Below, in pieces: positions 32,843-42,860 of a DNA stretch of 64,000 nt (its first letter is position 1; each line of letters begins with the position of its first letter). A program made the position numbers and the translations under genes. A model generated the notes under the pieces. It saw only the letters and a program-made list of their open reading frames with translations, was not told the DNA's origin and ran no database searches. The DNA comes from Atlantibacter subterraneus (GTDB lineage: Bacteria; Pseudomonadota; Gammaproteobacteria; Enterobacterales; Enterobacteriaceae): NCBI RefSeq assembly GCF_027853245.1, contig NZ_JAPTZM010000007.1; one strand, 5' to 3'.

Positions 32843-33883
32843 TCAGTACAACGCTTTACCGCTGCTGTCTTTCACGTTGGTTTTCCATGCAGCACGAATA
32901 TGCTCAACCACGCTGTCCGGCAGGCTGGCGTAATCCAGGTCATTGGCCTGTTTCGCGCCATCTTTAAACGCCCAGTCGAAGAACTTCAGCACTTCAGCGC
33001 CCTGTTCCGGTTTCTTCTGCTCTTTGTGTACCAGGATGAAGGTAGTGGACGTAATTGGCCACGCCTCGTCACCTTTCTGGTTGGTCAGGTCCTGAGCGAA
33101 GGATTTACTCCAGTCAACGCCTTTGGCGGCGTTAGAGAAGCTCTCTTCGGTCGGGCTTACCGGTTTGCCATCAGCAGAAACCAGTTTGGTGTACGCCAGG
33201 TTGTTCTGCTTGGCGTAAGCGTATTCCACATAGCCGATAGAGCCAGGCAGACGCTGTACGAACGCGGCGATGCCGTCGTTGCCTTTACCGCCCAGGCCGG
33301 TCGGCCAGTTAACGGTAGAGCCAGAGCCTACTTTGGATTTCCACTCTTCGTTTACTTTCGCCAGGTAGCTGGTGAATACGAAGGAGGTACCGGAACCGTC
33401 AGCACGACGCACCACGGCGATGTTCTGAGACGGCAGTTTCAGGCCAGGGTTGAGTTTAGCGATCGCTTCGTCATCCCATTTTTTGATTTTACCCAGGTAG
33501 ATATCACCCAGGGTTTTACCATCCAGCACCAGTTCGCCGGATTTCACGCCCTGAAGATTCACTGCCAGCACCACGCCGCCAATCACGGTCGGGAACTGGA
33601 ACAGGCCTTCTTGCTGAAGCTTTTCGTCGCTCAGCGGCGCATCAGAGGCACCAAAATCAACGGTATTCGCGATGATTTGCTTAACGCCGCCGGAGGAGCC
33701 GATACCCTGATAGTTCACTTTGCTGCCCGTGGACTTCTGGTAGGTATCTGCCCATTTGGCATACACCGGCGCAGGGAAGGTTGCACCGGCGCCAGTCAGG
33801 CTCGCCGCAGCATTAACGGCAAAAGCGCTCATCGATAAGGTCGCGGCGACAACAGTTGCGACGGTGGTACGCATAACTTTCAT
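32843..33883 (-). CDS. pstS: Periplasmic phosphate-binding protein PstS
   Basis: A 346-residue periplasmic receptor for inorganic phosphate. A 25-residue Sec signal peptide ends in AFAVNAAAS, with the mature protein beginning near S-L-T-G-A-G-A-T-F. Phosphate-binding motifs GATFPAPVY, GASDAP and RRADGSGTSF are intact. It is first in the pst operon, under two Pho boxes. Confidence 0.98.
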   Translation of the reverse strand: MKVMRTTVATVVAATLSMSAFAVNAAASLTGAGATFPAPVYAKWADTYQKSTGSKVNYQGIGSSGGVKQIIANTVDFGASDAPLSDEKLQQEGLFQFPTVIGGVVLAVNLQGVKSGELVLDGKTLGDIYLGKIKKWDDEAIAKLNPGLKLPSQNIAVVRRADGSGTSFVFTSYLAKVNEEWKSKVGSGSTVNWPTGLGGKGNDGIAAFVQRLPGSIGYVEYAYAKQNNLAYTKLVSADGKPVSPTEESFSNAAKGVDWSKSFAQDLTNQKGDEAWPITSTTFILVHKEQKKPEQGAEVLKFFDWAFKDGAKQANDLDYASLPDSVVEHIRAAWKTNVKDSSGKALY

Positions 33884-33937
33884 AATGTCTCCTGCTGGAT
33901 CGTAATTCGTTGTTTAGTGGCTACGATGAGCAAAATA

Positions 33938-33988
33938 GGACACTTTGGTGACAGTTAAATGTACGAATTATGACAGTTTTATGACAAG
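33938..33988 (-). promoter_or_regulatory. Two Pho boxes at the pstS promoter
   Basis: On the minus strand CTTGTCATAAAACTGTCAT (33970-33988) fits the Pho box, with two CTGTCAT-like repeats 11 bases apart. A second, weaker box, AACTGTCACCAAAGTGTCC (33938-33956), follows. PhoB is expected to bind both in tandem and replace the -35 element, as in E. coli. Confidence 0.88.
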
Positions 33989-34156
33989 CAAAATCCTGCG
34001 GAATTATCTTCAAATTAATTATTAAAAATCAGAGAGATAATAAGAATTATGACACTGGCATTGCAGTGAAATTTTATTTTTGTGACAAGATAAAATGTAG
34101 TTCGGGATGGCCGATTGTCATAAAAAATCGGCAAGTTTTTTGGTTAAAAAACAGCC
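33989..34156. other. AT-rich spacer between pstS regulatory region and glmS
   Basis: About 170 bases, strongly AT-rich, upstream of the Pho boxes and behind glmS. Scattered TGACA/TGTCA half-sites occur (for example near 34050 and 34083) but no clear third Pho box. No ORF is convincing. Confidence 0.4.
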
Positions 34157-34187
34157 AAAAAAAGCCTCACCAGGACGGTGAGGCTTG
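34157..34187 (-). terminator. Intrinsic terminator after glmS
   Basis: AAGCCTCACC (34162-34171) / GGTGAGGCTT (34177-34186) with an AGGAC loop; the plus-strand A-run at 34157-34163 is the U-run of the minus transcript. It ends the glmUS operon. Confidence 0.9.
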
Positions 34188-34192
34188 CGGGA

Positions 34193-36022
34193 TTATTCTA
34201 CGGTAACGGACTTGGCGAGGTTACGCGGCTGGTCCACGTCGGTGCCTTTGATCAGCGCAACGTGGTACGCCAGCAGCTGTAGCGGAACGGTATAGAAGAT
34301 TGGCGCAATCACCTCTTCCACATGCGGCATCTCAATAATGTGCATGTTATCGCTGCTGGTGAAACCAGTATCCTGGTCGGCGAAGACGTACAGCTGGCCG
34401 CCACGGGCGCGCACCTCTTCGATGTTGGATTTCAGTTTTTCCAGCAGTTCGTTGTTCGGTGCTACCACAATCACCGGCATATCAGCGTCAATCAGCGCCA
34501 GCGGGCCGTGTTTCAGTTCGCCAGCGGCATAGGCTTCGGCGTGGATATAGGAAATCTCTTTCAACTTCAGCGCGCCTTCCAGGGCGATCGGATACTGATC
34601 GCCACGGCCCAGGAACAGGGCGTGGTGCTTGTCGGAGAAATCTTCTGCCAGCGCTTCAATACGTTTGTCCTGAGACAGCATCTGCTCAATACGGCTTGGC
34701 AGCGCCTGCAGGCCGTGGACGATGTCATGCTCGACAGAGGCATCCAGGCCCTTCAGACGCGCCAGCTTCGCCACCAGCATCAACAGCACCGTTAACTGGG
34801 TGGTAAACGCTTTGGTGGATGCCACGCCGATTTCAGTCCCGGCTTTGGTCATCAGCGCCAGATCGGATTCACGCACCAGCGAAGAGCCTGGAACATTGCA
34901 CACCGCCAGCGAGCCGAGGTAGCCCAGCTCTTTAGACAGACGCAGCGCCGCCAGGGTATCGGCGGTTTCACCAGACTGAGACAGGGTGATCATCAGGCTG
35001 TTGCGACGCACGGCAGATTTGCGATAGCGGAATTCAGAGGCGATTTCCACATCGCAGGAGACGCCCGCCAGCGCTTCGAACCAGTAGCGTGACACCATAC
35101 CGGAGTTGTAAGACGTGCCGCAGGCGACGATCTGAATGTGCTCAACCTGAGAGAGCAGATCGTTAGCCTGAGGGCCCAGCTCGCTTAAATCCACTTCACC
35201 GTGGCTGATGCGCCCGGTCAGGGTGTTTTTAATCGCGTTCGGCTGCTCGTAAATCTCTTTCTGCATGTAGTGGCGGTAAACACCTTTGTCGCCCGCGTCA
35301 TATTGCAGATTGGATTCGATATCAGGCCGTTTCACTTCTGCGCCGGATTTATCCATGATGGTGACGGTGCGGCGGGTCACTTCCGCGATATCGCCCTCTT
35401 CCAGGAAGATAAAGCGACGGGTCACCGGCAGCAGTGCCAGCTGATCGGAGGCGATAAAGTTTTCGCCCATGCCGAGGCCGATAACCAGCGGACTACCGGA
35501 ACGCGCGGCCAACAGCACGTCCGGGTTGCGGGTATCGACGATAACGGTGCCATACGCGCCGCGCAGCTGCGGAATGGCGCGCAGCACTGCATCACGCAAC
35601 GTACCGCCCTGCTCCAGCTCCCAGTGCACCAGATGCGCGATCACTTCGGTATCGGTCTGGGAAGCGAATGCGTAACCGCGCGCCTGCAACAGTTCGCGCA
35701 GCGGTTCATGGTTTTCGATAATGCCGTTATGCACCACCACGATGTGGTCGGATACATGCGGGTGCGCATTAATTTCCGACGGTTCGCCGTGGGTCGCCCA
35801 ACGGGTATGCGCAATACCTGTGCCGCCATGCAGGGGCTGCTCTTCTGCGGCCTGCGCCAGCATCTGAACTTTGCCCAGACGACGTAAACGCGTCATCTCT
35901 CCGCTGCTGTTGATAACCGCAAGTCCCGCAGAGTCATAACCACGGTATTCCAGACGGCGTAATCCTTCGAGAAGGATTTCTGCAATATCACGCTGCGCGA
36001 CTGCGCCAACAATTCCACACAT
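34193..36022 (-). CDS. glmS: Glutamine-fructose-6-phosphate aminotransferase GlmS
   Basis: A 609-residue enzyme making glucosamine-6-phosphate from fructose-6-phosphate and glutamine, the first step to UDP-GlcNAc. The N-terminal glutaminase begins MCGIVGA, so the catalytic cysteine is residue 1 after Met removal. Two SIS domains follow (about 290-420 and 460-600), with the ending KSVTVE. It lies 170 bases after glmU; in E. coli the mRNA between them is cleaved and the glmS part is activated by the small RNA GlmZ. Confidence 0.98.
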   Translation of the reverse strand: MCGIVGAVAQRDIAEILLEGLRRLEYRGYDSAGLAVINSSGEMTRLRRLGKVQMLAQAAEEQPLHGGTGIAHTRWATHGEPSEINAHPHVSDHIVVVHNGIIENHEPLRELLQARGYAFASQTDTEVIAHLVHWELEQGGTLRDAVLRAIPQLRGAYGTVIVDTRNPDVLLAARSGSPLVIGLGMGENFIASDQLALLPVTRRFIFLEEGDIAEVTRRTVTIMDKSGAEVKRPDIESNLQYDAGDKGVYRHYMQKEIYEQPNAIKNTLTGRISHGEVDLSELGPQANDLLSQVEHIQIVACGTSYNSGMVSRYWFEALAGVSCDVEIASEFRYRKSAVRRNSLMITLSQSGETADTLAALRLSKELGYLGSLAVCNVPGSSLVRESDLALMTKAGTEIGVASTKAFTTQLTVLLMLVAKLARLKGLDASVEHDIVHGLQALPSRIEQMLSQDKRIEALAEDFSDKHHALFLGRGDQYPIALEGALKLKEISYIHAEAYAAGELKHGPLALIDADMPVIVVAPNNELLEKLKSNIEEVRARGGQLYVFADQDTGFTSSDNMHIIEMPHVEEVIAPIFYTVPLQLLAYHVALIKGTDVDQPRNLAKSVTVE

Positions 36023-36192
36023 AGTTTTGTTTCCTGATAATGGCGATATGCCATAGGTTGTCAGTCGACCTTTGTTGCTCTTTTCGAGCGCCCCGAGCCT
36101 TGTAGAGAGTGGGGTTATTTTTGTGGTACTGCTTTCGGGGTGGAGAAATTATGATTTCCTCTCACCCCAGCCTCGCCTCACGGCAAGGATAA
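36023..36192 (-). promoter_or_regulatory. glmU-glmS spacer (glmS leader)
   Basis: This leader includes an AGGAAAC ribosome site 7 bases before glmS and several short inverted repeats further upstream. In E. coli the equivalent leader is processed by RNase E near the glmU stop and folds so that GlmZ pairing is needed for translation. I infer the same from position; the pairing site was not verified. Confidence 0.45.
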
Positions 36193-37563
36193 TTATTTTT
36201 TCTTCACCGGACGCTGCCAGCCCTGAATATGGGTCTGTTTCACGCGGCTGATGACTAATTCATTTTCTTCAACATTACGGGTAACCGTGGTGCCCGCGCC
36301 GATCGTCACGCCACGCGCCACGGTCACCGGGGCCACCAGCTGCGTGTCGGAACCGACAAACACATCGTCGCCAATAATGGTTTTATGCTTATTTGCGCCA
36401 TCGTAATTACAGGTGATGGTGCCCGCGCCGATATTCACGTTCGCGCCGATATCGGCATCGCCCAAATAGGAAAGATGGCCCGCTTTGGACCCTTTACCGA
36501 GACGCGCTTTTTTCATTTCTACAAAATTACCGACGTGCGCGCCTTCTTCGAGTTCCGCGCCCGGGCGCAAACGCGCAAACGGACCGATGGTGCAGGCCGC
36601 CTCAAGACGCGAATCTTCTACTACAGAGTAGGCGCTGATTTCACAGTCATCGCCAATCACACTGTTTTTTATTACACAGCCAGCGGCGATTTTTACCCGG
36701 TTGCCGAGGGTGACGTTGCCTTCGATGATCACATTGGTATCAATTTCGACGTCACGCCCGTGGGTTAACTCGCCGCGCAGATCGAAACGCGCCGGATCGC
36801 GCAGCATCACGCCCGCCAGCAGCAGTTTTTCCGCCTGCTCGGACTGATAGACCCGCTCCAGGCGTGCCAGCTGTAGACGGTTATTTACCCCTTCCACTTC
36901 GCTTAAGCGCTCGGGATGCACGGCGGCGATTTCGCGCCCTTCCTGCCAGGCGAGGGCGATAATATCAGTGATGTAATACTCACCCTGGGCGTTGTCGTTA
37001 GTGAGCTTCGACAGCCAGCGTTTTAAATCCGCGCCGTTGGCAATCAAAATACCGGTATTGATTTCATTAATCTGACGCTGTTCGTCGCTGGCGTCTTTAT
37101 GCTCAACAATGCCCGTCACCTGGCCGTTTTCACGGGTGATGCGGCCATAGCCGGTGGGGTCGTCAAGTTTAACCGTCAGTAAGCCAATACCGCCTTGCGG
37201 TTTGGCATCCCGCAGCCGCGCAAGGGTATTGGTGGAGATAAGCGGTACGTCGCCGTAAAGCATCAGAATATCTTCGTCATCCGCGAAGAACGGCGCGGCC
37301 TGCTGCATGGCATGGCCGGTGCCTAACTGCTCGGCCTGCAATACCCAGTTTACAGCGTCATTATTCAGGGTTTGTTTTAGCAGATCGCCACCGTGGCCGT
37401 ACACCAGATGCACCCGCTGGGCACCGACTTTTGTCGCCGCATCAATCACATGCTGCACCATCGGCTTGCCGGCAAGCGTGTGCAACACTTTTGGAAGATC
37501 GGAATACATGCGGGTGCCTTTGCCTGCGGCAAGGATAACCACGCTCATCGCACTGTTCGCCAT
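36193..37563 (-). CDS. glmU: Bifunctional UDP-GlcNAc pyrophosphorylase / glucosamine-1-phosphate acetyltransferase GlmU
   Basis: A 456-residue trimeric enzyme making UDP-GlcNAc in two steps. The N-terminal uridylyltransferase half has the signature LAAGKGTRMYSDLPKVLH; from about residue 230 a left-handed beta-helix of hexapeptide repeats carries the acetyltransferase. Catalytic-site residues around GHLSYLGDADIGANVNIGAG are intact. It is first in the glmUS operon, behind the atp operon terminator. Confidence 0.98.
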   Translation of the reverse strand: MANSAMSVVILAAGKGTRMYSDLPKVLHTLAGKPMVQHVIDAATKVGAQRVHLVYGHGGDLLKQTLNNDAVNWVLQAEQLGTGHAMQQAAPFFADDEDILMLYGDVPLISTNTLARLRDAKPQGGIGLLTVKLDDPTGYGRITRENGQVTGIVEHKDASDEQRQINEINTGILIANGADLKRWLSKLTNDNAQGEYYITDIIALAWQEGREIAAVHPERLSEVEGVNNRLQLARLERVYQSEQAEKLLLAGVMLRDPARFDLRGELTHGRDVEIDTNVIIEGNVTLGNRVKIAAGCVIKNSVIGDDCEISAYSVVEDSRLEAACTIGPFARLRPGAELEEGAHVGNFVEMKKARLGKGSKAGHLSYLGDADIGANVNIGAGTITCNYDGANKHKTIIGDDVFVGSDTQLVAPVTVARGVTIGAGTTVTRNVEENELVISRVKQTHIQGWQRPVKKK

Positions 37564-37946
37564 ACGCGTCCTGTCTCTATAAAGTGAGTGAAGTAAAACG
37601 ATTTACGTTTGAAAATTCTACATATTTTTCGCGGTAAAATGGATTGACGATATATTACTCGCTCAGGGTGAATATTGCTTTCCCGGACGGTTGCTTAATG
37701 TGTCCGATCGGGTTTTCTGGACATTTTTACGCGACGATTTCATTGCCATAGGGGTAATTCAACACTTAGTTTTTATGAAAAATTATCTGGGGAAAATGAC
37801 GTTGTCGCTTTGCAAAGCATAGCGGGTTCAACGCGAATGATTATCCCGTTGGATTTACTGTAAATGGCAATCACAGGAAGGAAACCACCCGAACAGGTGA
37901 TAATGACGCGACGATCGAGAATCTGAATATCTTCCCGATATCGGGC
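37564..37946 (-). other. atpC-glmU intergenic region
   Basis: About 380 bases without a gene. It must hold the glmU promoter; E. coli has NagC operators here, but I cannot identify convincing NagC sites by eye. Base composition is mixed, and the only ORFs are short and lack ribosome sites. An imperfect inverted repeat, CCCGATATCGGG (37935-37946), lies next to the atp terminator. Confidence 0.4.
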
Positions 37947-37981
37947 AAAAAAAAATGCCAGTCATCAGACTGGCATTTTAT
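37947..37981 (-). terminator. Intrinsic terminator of the atp operon
   Basis: AAAATGCCAGTC (37952-37963), ATCA loop, GACTGGCATTTT (37968-37979), 12 pairs, with a plus-strand A-run extending to 37947 giving the U-run on the minus transcript. Confidence 0.93.
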
Positions 37982-37995
37982 CTTTCAAGCCGGTG

Positions 37996-38415
37996 TTACA
38001 TCGCTTTTTTGGTTAACTCGATAACGCGCAGTTTGGCAATCGCTTTAGCCAGTTCAGCAGAAGCCTGAGCGTAATCCACGTCGCCGTGAGAGTTACGAAT
38101 ATGCTCTTCTGCCTTACGCTTCGCTTCCAGGGCTCGCGCTTCGTCGAGATCCTGACCGCGAATCGCGGTATCTGCCAGCACAGTCACGTTGCCCGGTTGC
38201 ACTTCAAGAATGCCGCCAGAGAGATAAATAAACTCTTCATGACCGTGCTGCTTCACGATGCGGATCATACCAGGCTTAATGGCGGTGAGCAGCGGAGCGT
38301 GGCCCGGGTAAATCCCCAGTTCACCTTCACTACCCGTAACCTGGATTTTTTCCACCAGCCCTGTGAACATTTGCTGTTCAGCGCTGACGACATCCAGGTG
38401 GTAAGTCATTGCCAT
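37996..38415 (-). CDS. atpC: ATP synthase epsilon subunit
   Basis: A 139-residue F1 subunit, part of the rotor stalk; its two C-terminal helices can extend to inhibit ATP hydrolysis. The N-terminal beta-sandwich starts MAMTYHLDVVSAEQQMF as in E. coli, and the helical tail is rich in Ala/Lys/Glu. It is the last gene of the atp operon, 20 bases after atpD, followed by a terminator. Confidence 0.98.
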   Translation of the reverse strand: MAMTYHLDVVSAEQQMFTGLVEKIQVTGSEGELGIYPGHAPLLTAIKPGMIRIVKQHGHEEFIYLSGGILEVQPGNVTVLADTAIRGQDLDEARALEAKRKAEEHIRNSHGDVDYAQASAELAKAIAKLRVIELTKKAM

Positions 38416-38435
38416 ATCACCCTCCGATTAAGGCG

Positions 38436-39818
38436 TTAAAGTTTTTTGGCTTTTTCCACGGCTTCGTCGATGGAGCCAACCATGTAGAACGCCTGCTCCG
38501 GCAGGTGATCGTATTCGCCTTCCATGATGCCTTTAAAGCCACGGATAGTATCTTTCAGCGATACGTATTTGCCCGGAGAACCGGTAAACACTTCTGCCAC
38601 GAAGAACGGCTGGGACAGGAAGCGCTGGATCTTACGCGCACGTGCTACCACCAGTTTGTCTTCTTCAGACAGTTCGTCCATACCGAGGATGGCGATGATG
38701 TCTTTCAGTTCCTGGTAACGCTGCAGGATGGACTGTACGCCACGCGCGGTGTCGTAGTGCTCCTGGCCAACAACCAGCGGATCCAGCTGACGGCTGGTAG
38801 AGTCCAGCGGGTCAACCGCAGGGTAGATACCCAGAGACGCGATCTGACGGCTCAGTACCACGGTTGCGTCAAGGTGCGCAAAGGTGGTGGCTGGTGACGG
38901 GTCAGTCAAGTCATCCGCAGGTACGTATACCGCCTGTACGGACGTGATAGAACCGGTTTTGGTGGAGGTGATACGTTCCTGCAGAACGCCCATCTCTTCC
39001 GCCAGGGTCGGCTGATAACCTACCGCAGAAGGCATACGGCCCAGCAGTGCGGATACCTCGGTACCGGCGAGGGTGTAACGGTAGATGTTATCTACGAACA
39101 GCAGAACGTCACGGCCTTCGTCACGGAATTTCTCAGCCATGGTCAGGCCGGTCAGCGCAACGCGCAGACGGTTTCCCGGCGGCTCGTTCATCTGGCCATA
39201 AACCAGGGATACTTTATCCAGAACGTTGGAGTCGGTCATTTCGTGGTAGAAGTCGTTACCCTCACGAGTACGCTCACCCACGCCCGCAAACACGGAATAA
39301 CCGGAGTGCTCGATCGCGATGTTACGGATCAGCTCCATCATGTTTACGGTTTTACCTACGCCCGCACCACCGAACAGACCGACTTTACCGCCCTTAGCGA
39401 ACGGACACATCAGGTCGATTACTTTGATGCCGGTTTCCAGCAGTTCCTGAGAGCTGGACAGCTCTTCATAGGACGGTGCCGCGCGGTGGATCGCCCAACG
39501 CTCTTCTTCGCCGATATCGCCTTTCATGTCGATCGGCTGACCCAGCACGTTCATGATACGGCCCAGGGTCGCTTTACCTACCGGGACTTCGATCGGGTGC
39601 TCGAGGTCTGCAACAGTCAGACCGCGGCGCAGGCCGTCGGAAGAACCCATTGCGATGGTACGCACGATACCGCCGCCGAGCTGCTGCTGCACTTCCAGCA
39701 CCAGACGCTCATCACCATTTTGCACCTCAAGAGCATCGTACACGCGCGGTACGGCATCCTGAGGGAATTCGACGTCAACTACGGCGCCGATTACCTGGAC
39801 AATTTTTCCAGTAGCCAT
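38436..39818 (-). CDS. atpD: ATP synthase beta subunit
   Basis: A 460-residue catalytic F1 subunit. The P-loop GGAGVGKT near residue 149 and the region GERTREGNDF, with the catalytic glutamate, are present; the DELSEED motif (residues DELSEED near 380) that contacts gamma is intact. Three copies alternate with alpha to form the catalytic ring. It lies 26 bases after atpG. Confidence 0.98.
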   Translation of the reverse strand: MATGKIVQVIGAVVDVEFPQDAVPRVYDALEVQNGDERLVLEVQQQLGGGIVRTIAMGSSDGLRRGLTVADLEHPIEVPVGKATLGRIMNVLGQPIDMKGDIGEEERWAIHRAAPSYEELSSSQELLETGIKVIDLMCPFAKGGKVGLFGGAGVGKTVNMMELIRNIAIEHSGYSVFAGVGERTREGNDFYHEMTDSNVLDKVSLVYGQMNEPPGNRLRVALTGLTMAEKFRDEGRDVLLFVDNIYRYTLAGTEVSALLGRMPSAVGYQPTLAEEMGVLQERITSTKTGSITSVQAVYVPADDLTDPSPATTFAHLDATVVLSRQIASLGIYPAVDPLDSTSRQLDPLVVGQEHYDTARGVQSILQRYQELKDIIAILGMDELSEEDKLVVARARKIQRFLSQPFFVAEVFTGSPGKYVSLKDTIRGFKGIMEGEYDHLPEQAFYMVGSIDEAVEKAKKL

Positions 39819-39844
39819 CTTGAATCCTCTACGAATTAACCTGG

Positions 39845-40708
39845 TTATACCGCGGATGCACCACCGACGATTTCGGTGAGTTCCTGAGTAATGCTGGCCT
39901 GACGAGCTTTGTTGTATACCAACTGCAGCTCTTTAATCAGGCTGCCGCCATTGTCGGTAGCGGCTTTCATCGCCACCATACGTGCGGCCTGCTCGCTGGC
40001 CAGGTTTTCTACCACGCCCTGATAAACCTGAGATTCCACATAACGGCGCAGGAGGGTATCCAGCAGCGCTTTCGGATCGGGTTCGTACAGGTAATCCCAG
40101 GACTTGCGTTTTAATTCCTCATCATCATCCGCTGGCAATGGCAGCAGCTGCGTGATGGTAGGAACCTGAGACATGGTATTGATAAATTTGTTATTGACGA
40201 TAAAAAGCTTGTCCAGACGCCCTTCATCATAGGCCTGCAACATCACTTTTACCGGGCCGATCAGTTCAGACAGGGAAGGGTTATCCCCCATGCCTGTGAC
40301 CTGAGCCACGATGTTCCCGCCAACGGAATTAAAGAACGACACGCCTTTCGAGCCGATCATTGCGATATCGCACTGAACGCCTTTATCTGACCATGCCTTC
40401 ATTTCCGACAGCAGTTTTTTGAACAGGTTAATGTTCAAGCCACCGCACAGACCACGGTCCGTCGACACCACCAGGTAGCCCACGCGCTTAACGTCGCGTT
40501 CTTCCAGGTAAGGGTGCTTATATTCCAGATTACCGTGAGCAAGGTGACCAATCACTTTGCGCATGGTATCTGCGTAAGGACGGCTGGCAGCCATTCTTTC
40601 CTGCGATTTACGCATTTTGGAAGCGGCGACCATCTCCATCGCTTTAGTGATCTTCTGCGTGTTCTGGACGCTTGCGATCTTACTACGTATCTCTTTTGCG
40701 CCGGCCAT
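39845..40708 (-). CDS. atpG: ATP synthase gamma subunit
   Basis: A 287-residue central-stalk subunit made of two long coiled-coil terminal helices and a Rossmann-like middle. The N-terminal MAGAKEIRSKIASVQNTQKITKAM and C-terminal ARQASITQELTEIVGGA helices are strongly conserved. It rotates within the alpha3beta3 ring, coupling proton flow to catalysis. It lies 50 bases after atpA. Confidence 0.98.
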   Translation of the reverse strand: MAGAKEIRSKIASVQNTQKITKAMEMVAASKMRKSQERMAASRPYADTMRKVIGHLAHGNLEYKHPYLEERDVKRVGYLVVSTDRGLCGGLNINLFKKLLSEMKAWSDKGVQCDIAMIGSKGVSFFNSVGGNIVAQVTGMGDNPSLSELIGPVKVMLQAYDEGRLDKLFIVNNKFINTMSQVPTITQLLPLPADDDEELKRKSWDYLYEPDPKALLDTLLRRYVESQVYQGVVENLASEQAARMVAMKAATDNGGSLIKELQLVYNKARQASITQELTEIVGGASAV

Positions 40709-40758
40709 GAGCTTCTCCTCAATGCCTTGCGGCCTGCCCTAAGACAAGCCGCCAGACG

Positions 40759-42300
40759 TTACCAGGACTGGGTTGCTTTGAAAGAGTCGAGGATGCCTTT
40801 CAGCTTGCCTTCGATCTCATCGTTATAGCCACCGGTCTGGTTGATTTCTTGCATCAGCGGAGCGTGATCACGGTCGACGTAAGCCAGCAGAGCGGCTTCG
40901 AAGCTACCGATTTTCGCCAGTTCCACATCTTCGAGGTAACCGCGTTCTGCCGCGAACAGCACCAGAGCCTGCTGCGCAACGGACATCGGCGCATACTGTT
41001 TCTGTTTCAGAAGCTCGGTCACTTTCTGACCGTGGCTCAGCTGTTTACGGGTTGCATCATCAAGGTCGGATGCAAACTGGGAGAACGCTGCCAGTTCACG
41101 GTACTGCGCCAGCGCGGTACGAATACCACCGGACAGTTTCTTGATGATTTTGGTCTGCGCTGCGCCACCTACACGAGATACGGAAATACCCGGGTTAACC
41201 GCCGGACGAATACCGGAGTTGAACAGGTTGGTTTCCAGGAAGATCTGACCATCGGTAATGGAGATTACGTTGGTCGGAACGAACGCAGAAACGTCACCCG
41301 CCTGGGTTTCGATAATCGGCAGTGCAGTCAGTGAACCGGTTTGACCTTTGACTTCACCTTTGGTGAAGGCTTCAACGTATTCCGCGTTAACGCGGGATGC
41401 ACGCTCCAGCAGACGAGAGTGGAGATAGAATACGTCGCCCGGGAATGCTTCACGTCCTGGCGGACGGCGCAGCAGCAGGGAGATCTGACGGTAAGCAACA
41501 GCCTGTTTGGACAGGTCATCATAAATGATCAGCGCATCTTCGCCGCGGTCGCGGAAGTATTCGCCCATTGCGCAACCGGCGTACGGTGCCAGGTATTGCA
41601 GTGCAGCGGATTCAGACGCGGTTGCTACCACCACGATGGTGTTAGACAGCGCGCCGTGCTCTTCCAGCTTACGCACCACGTTGGCGATAGTGGACGCTTT
41701 CTGTCCGATCGCAACGTAAACGCATTTGATGCCGGAATCACGCTGGTTGATGATGGCGTCGATAGCCAGCGCGGTTTTACCGGTCTGACGGTCGCCGATG
41801 ATCAGTTCACGCTGACCACGACCGATTGGGATCATGGCGTCAACGGACTTATAACCGGTCTGTACAGGCTGGTCTACGGATTGACGTTCGATAACGCCCG
41901 GTGCAATCGCTTCAACGGCGGAGAAGCCGTCGTGCTCAACCGGACCTTTACCGTCGATAGGCGCACCCAGGGTGTTCACCACACGACCCAGCAGGCCACG
42001 GCCAACCGGAACTTCAAGAATACGGCCAGTACACTTCACCTTCATGCCTTCGGCGAGGTCAGCGTACGGACCCATCACTACCGCACCCACAGAGTCGCGC
42101 TCGAGGTTCAGTGCGATAGCGTAACGGTTACCCGGCAGGGAGATCATCTCGCCCTGCATCACATCGGCCAGGCCGTGGATACGGATAACACCGTCACTTA
42201 CAGAAACAATAGTACCTTCGTTGTGAGCTTCACTCACAACACTGAACTGAGCAATGCGCTGCTTGATCAGTTCGCTGATTTCGGTGGAATTCAGTTGCAT
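40759..42300 (-). CDS. atpA: ATP synthase alpha subunit
   Basis: A 513-residue non-catalytic nucleotide-binding F1 subunit. The P-loop GDRQTGKT is near residue 169, and the arginine finger is expected in the VGGAAQ-preceding SRVGG region. It alternates with beta in F1. It lies 12 bases after atpH, in the conserved atpIBEFHAGDC order. Confidence 0.98.
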   Translation of the reverse strand: MQLNSTEISELIKQRIAQFSVVSEAHNEGTIVSVSDGVIRIHGLADVMQGEMISLPGNRYAIALNLERDSVGAVVMGPYADLAEGMKVKCTGRILEVPVGRGLLGRVVNTLGAPIDGKGPVEHDGFSAVEAIAPGVIERQSVDQPVQTGYKSVDAMIPIGRGQRELIIGDRQTGKTALAIDAIINQRDSGIKCVYVAIGQKASTIANVVRKLEEHGALSNTIVVVATASESAALQYLAPYAGCAMGEYFRDRGEDALIIYDDLSKQAVAYRQISLLLRRPPGREAFPGDVFYLHSRLLERASRVNAEYVEAFTKGEVKGQTGSLTALPIIETQAGDVSAFVPTNVISITDGQIFLETNLFNSGIRPAVNPGISVSRVGGAAQTKIIKKLSGGIRTALAQYRELAAFSQFASDLDDATRKQLSHGQKVTELLKQKQYAPMSVAQQALVLFAAERGYLEDVELAKIGSFEAALLAYVDRDHAPLMQEINQTGGYNDEIEGKLKGILDSFKATQSW

Positions 42301-42312
42301 GCTCCAGTCCCC

Positions 42313-42846
42313 TTAAGACTGCAAGACGTCTGCAAGGCGTTCAAGACGGCCGCGTACGCTGCCATCAATGACCATATCACCCGCTCGGATGATTACGCCT
42401 GCCACTACAGACTTATCGATTTTGCAATTCAGCTTCACTTTGCGTGACAGACGTTTTTCCATCGCGACGCTGATTTTCTCGAGCTGTTCTTCGCTAAGCG
42501 CATTAGCGGAAGTGACTTCCACTTCAACGGTGGCCTCGCGGGCCTCACGTAAACGAATGAATTGCTCAAGAACATCAGGGAGAACCTTCAAACGCCCGTT
42601 ATCAGCCATCACCTTAATCAGGTTCTGGCCGTGAGCGTCGAGCTGGTCACCACATACTGCGATAAACGACTCAGCGAGCGTTTCCGGCGCCAGCGCGCCA
42701 GAGAGAAGCTCTGCCATTTGTTCGTTTTTAGTCACCTCAGCGGCAAACGCCAGCATGTCCTGCCAACGGTCTACGCTTTGGTTTTCGACGGCAAAGTCAA
42801 AAGCTGCTTTGGCGTAGGGGCGAGCTACCGTTACAAATTCAGACAT
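42313..42846 (-). CDS. atpH: ATP synthase delta subunit
   Basis: A 177-residue protein joining the peripheral stalk (b subunits) to the top of F1. The helical N-terminal domain begins MSEFVTVARPYAKAAFDFA, and the C-terminal DLSILQ-type region is followed by the conserved G-x-x-x-R (DGSVRGRLERL). It lies 14 bases after atpF. Confidence 0.98.
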   Translation of the reverse strand: MSEFVTVARPYAKAAFDFAVENQSVDRWQDMLAFAAEVTKNEQMAELLSGALAPETLAESFIAVCGDQLDAHGQNLIKVMADNGRLKVLPDVLEQFIRLREAREATVEVEVTSANALSEEQLEKISVAMEKRLSRKVKLNCKIDKSVVAGVIIRAGDMVIDGSVRGRLERLADVLQS

Positions 42847-42860
42847 CAGCCCCTCCCTCC

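Noticed and set aside
37830..37950. Possible small RNA in the atpC-glmU spacer
   Set aside because: Apart from the atp terminator I find no promoter plus terminator pair that would define one.
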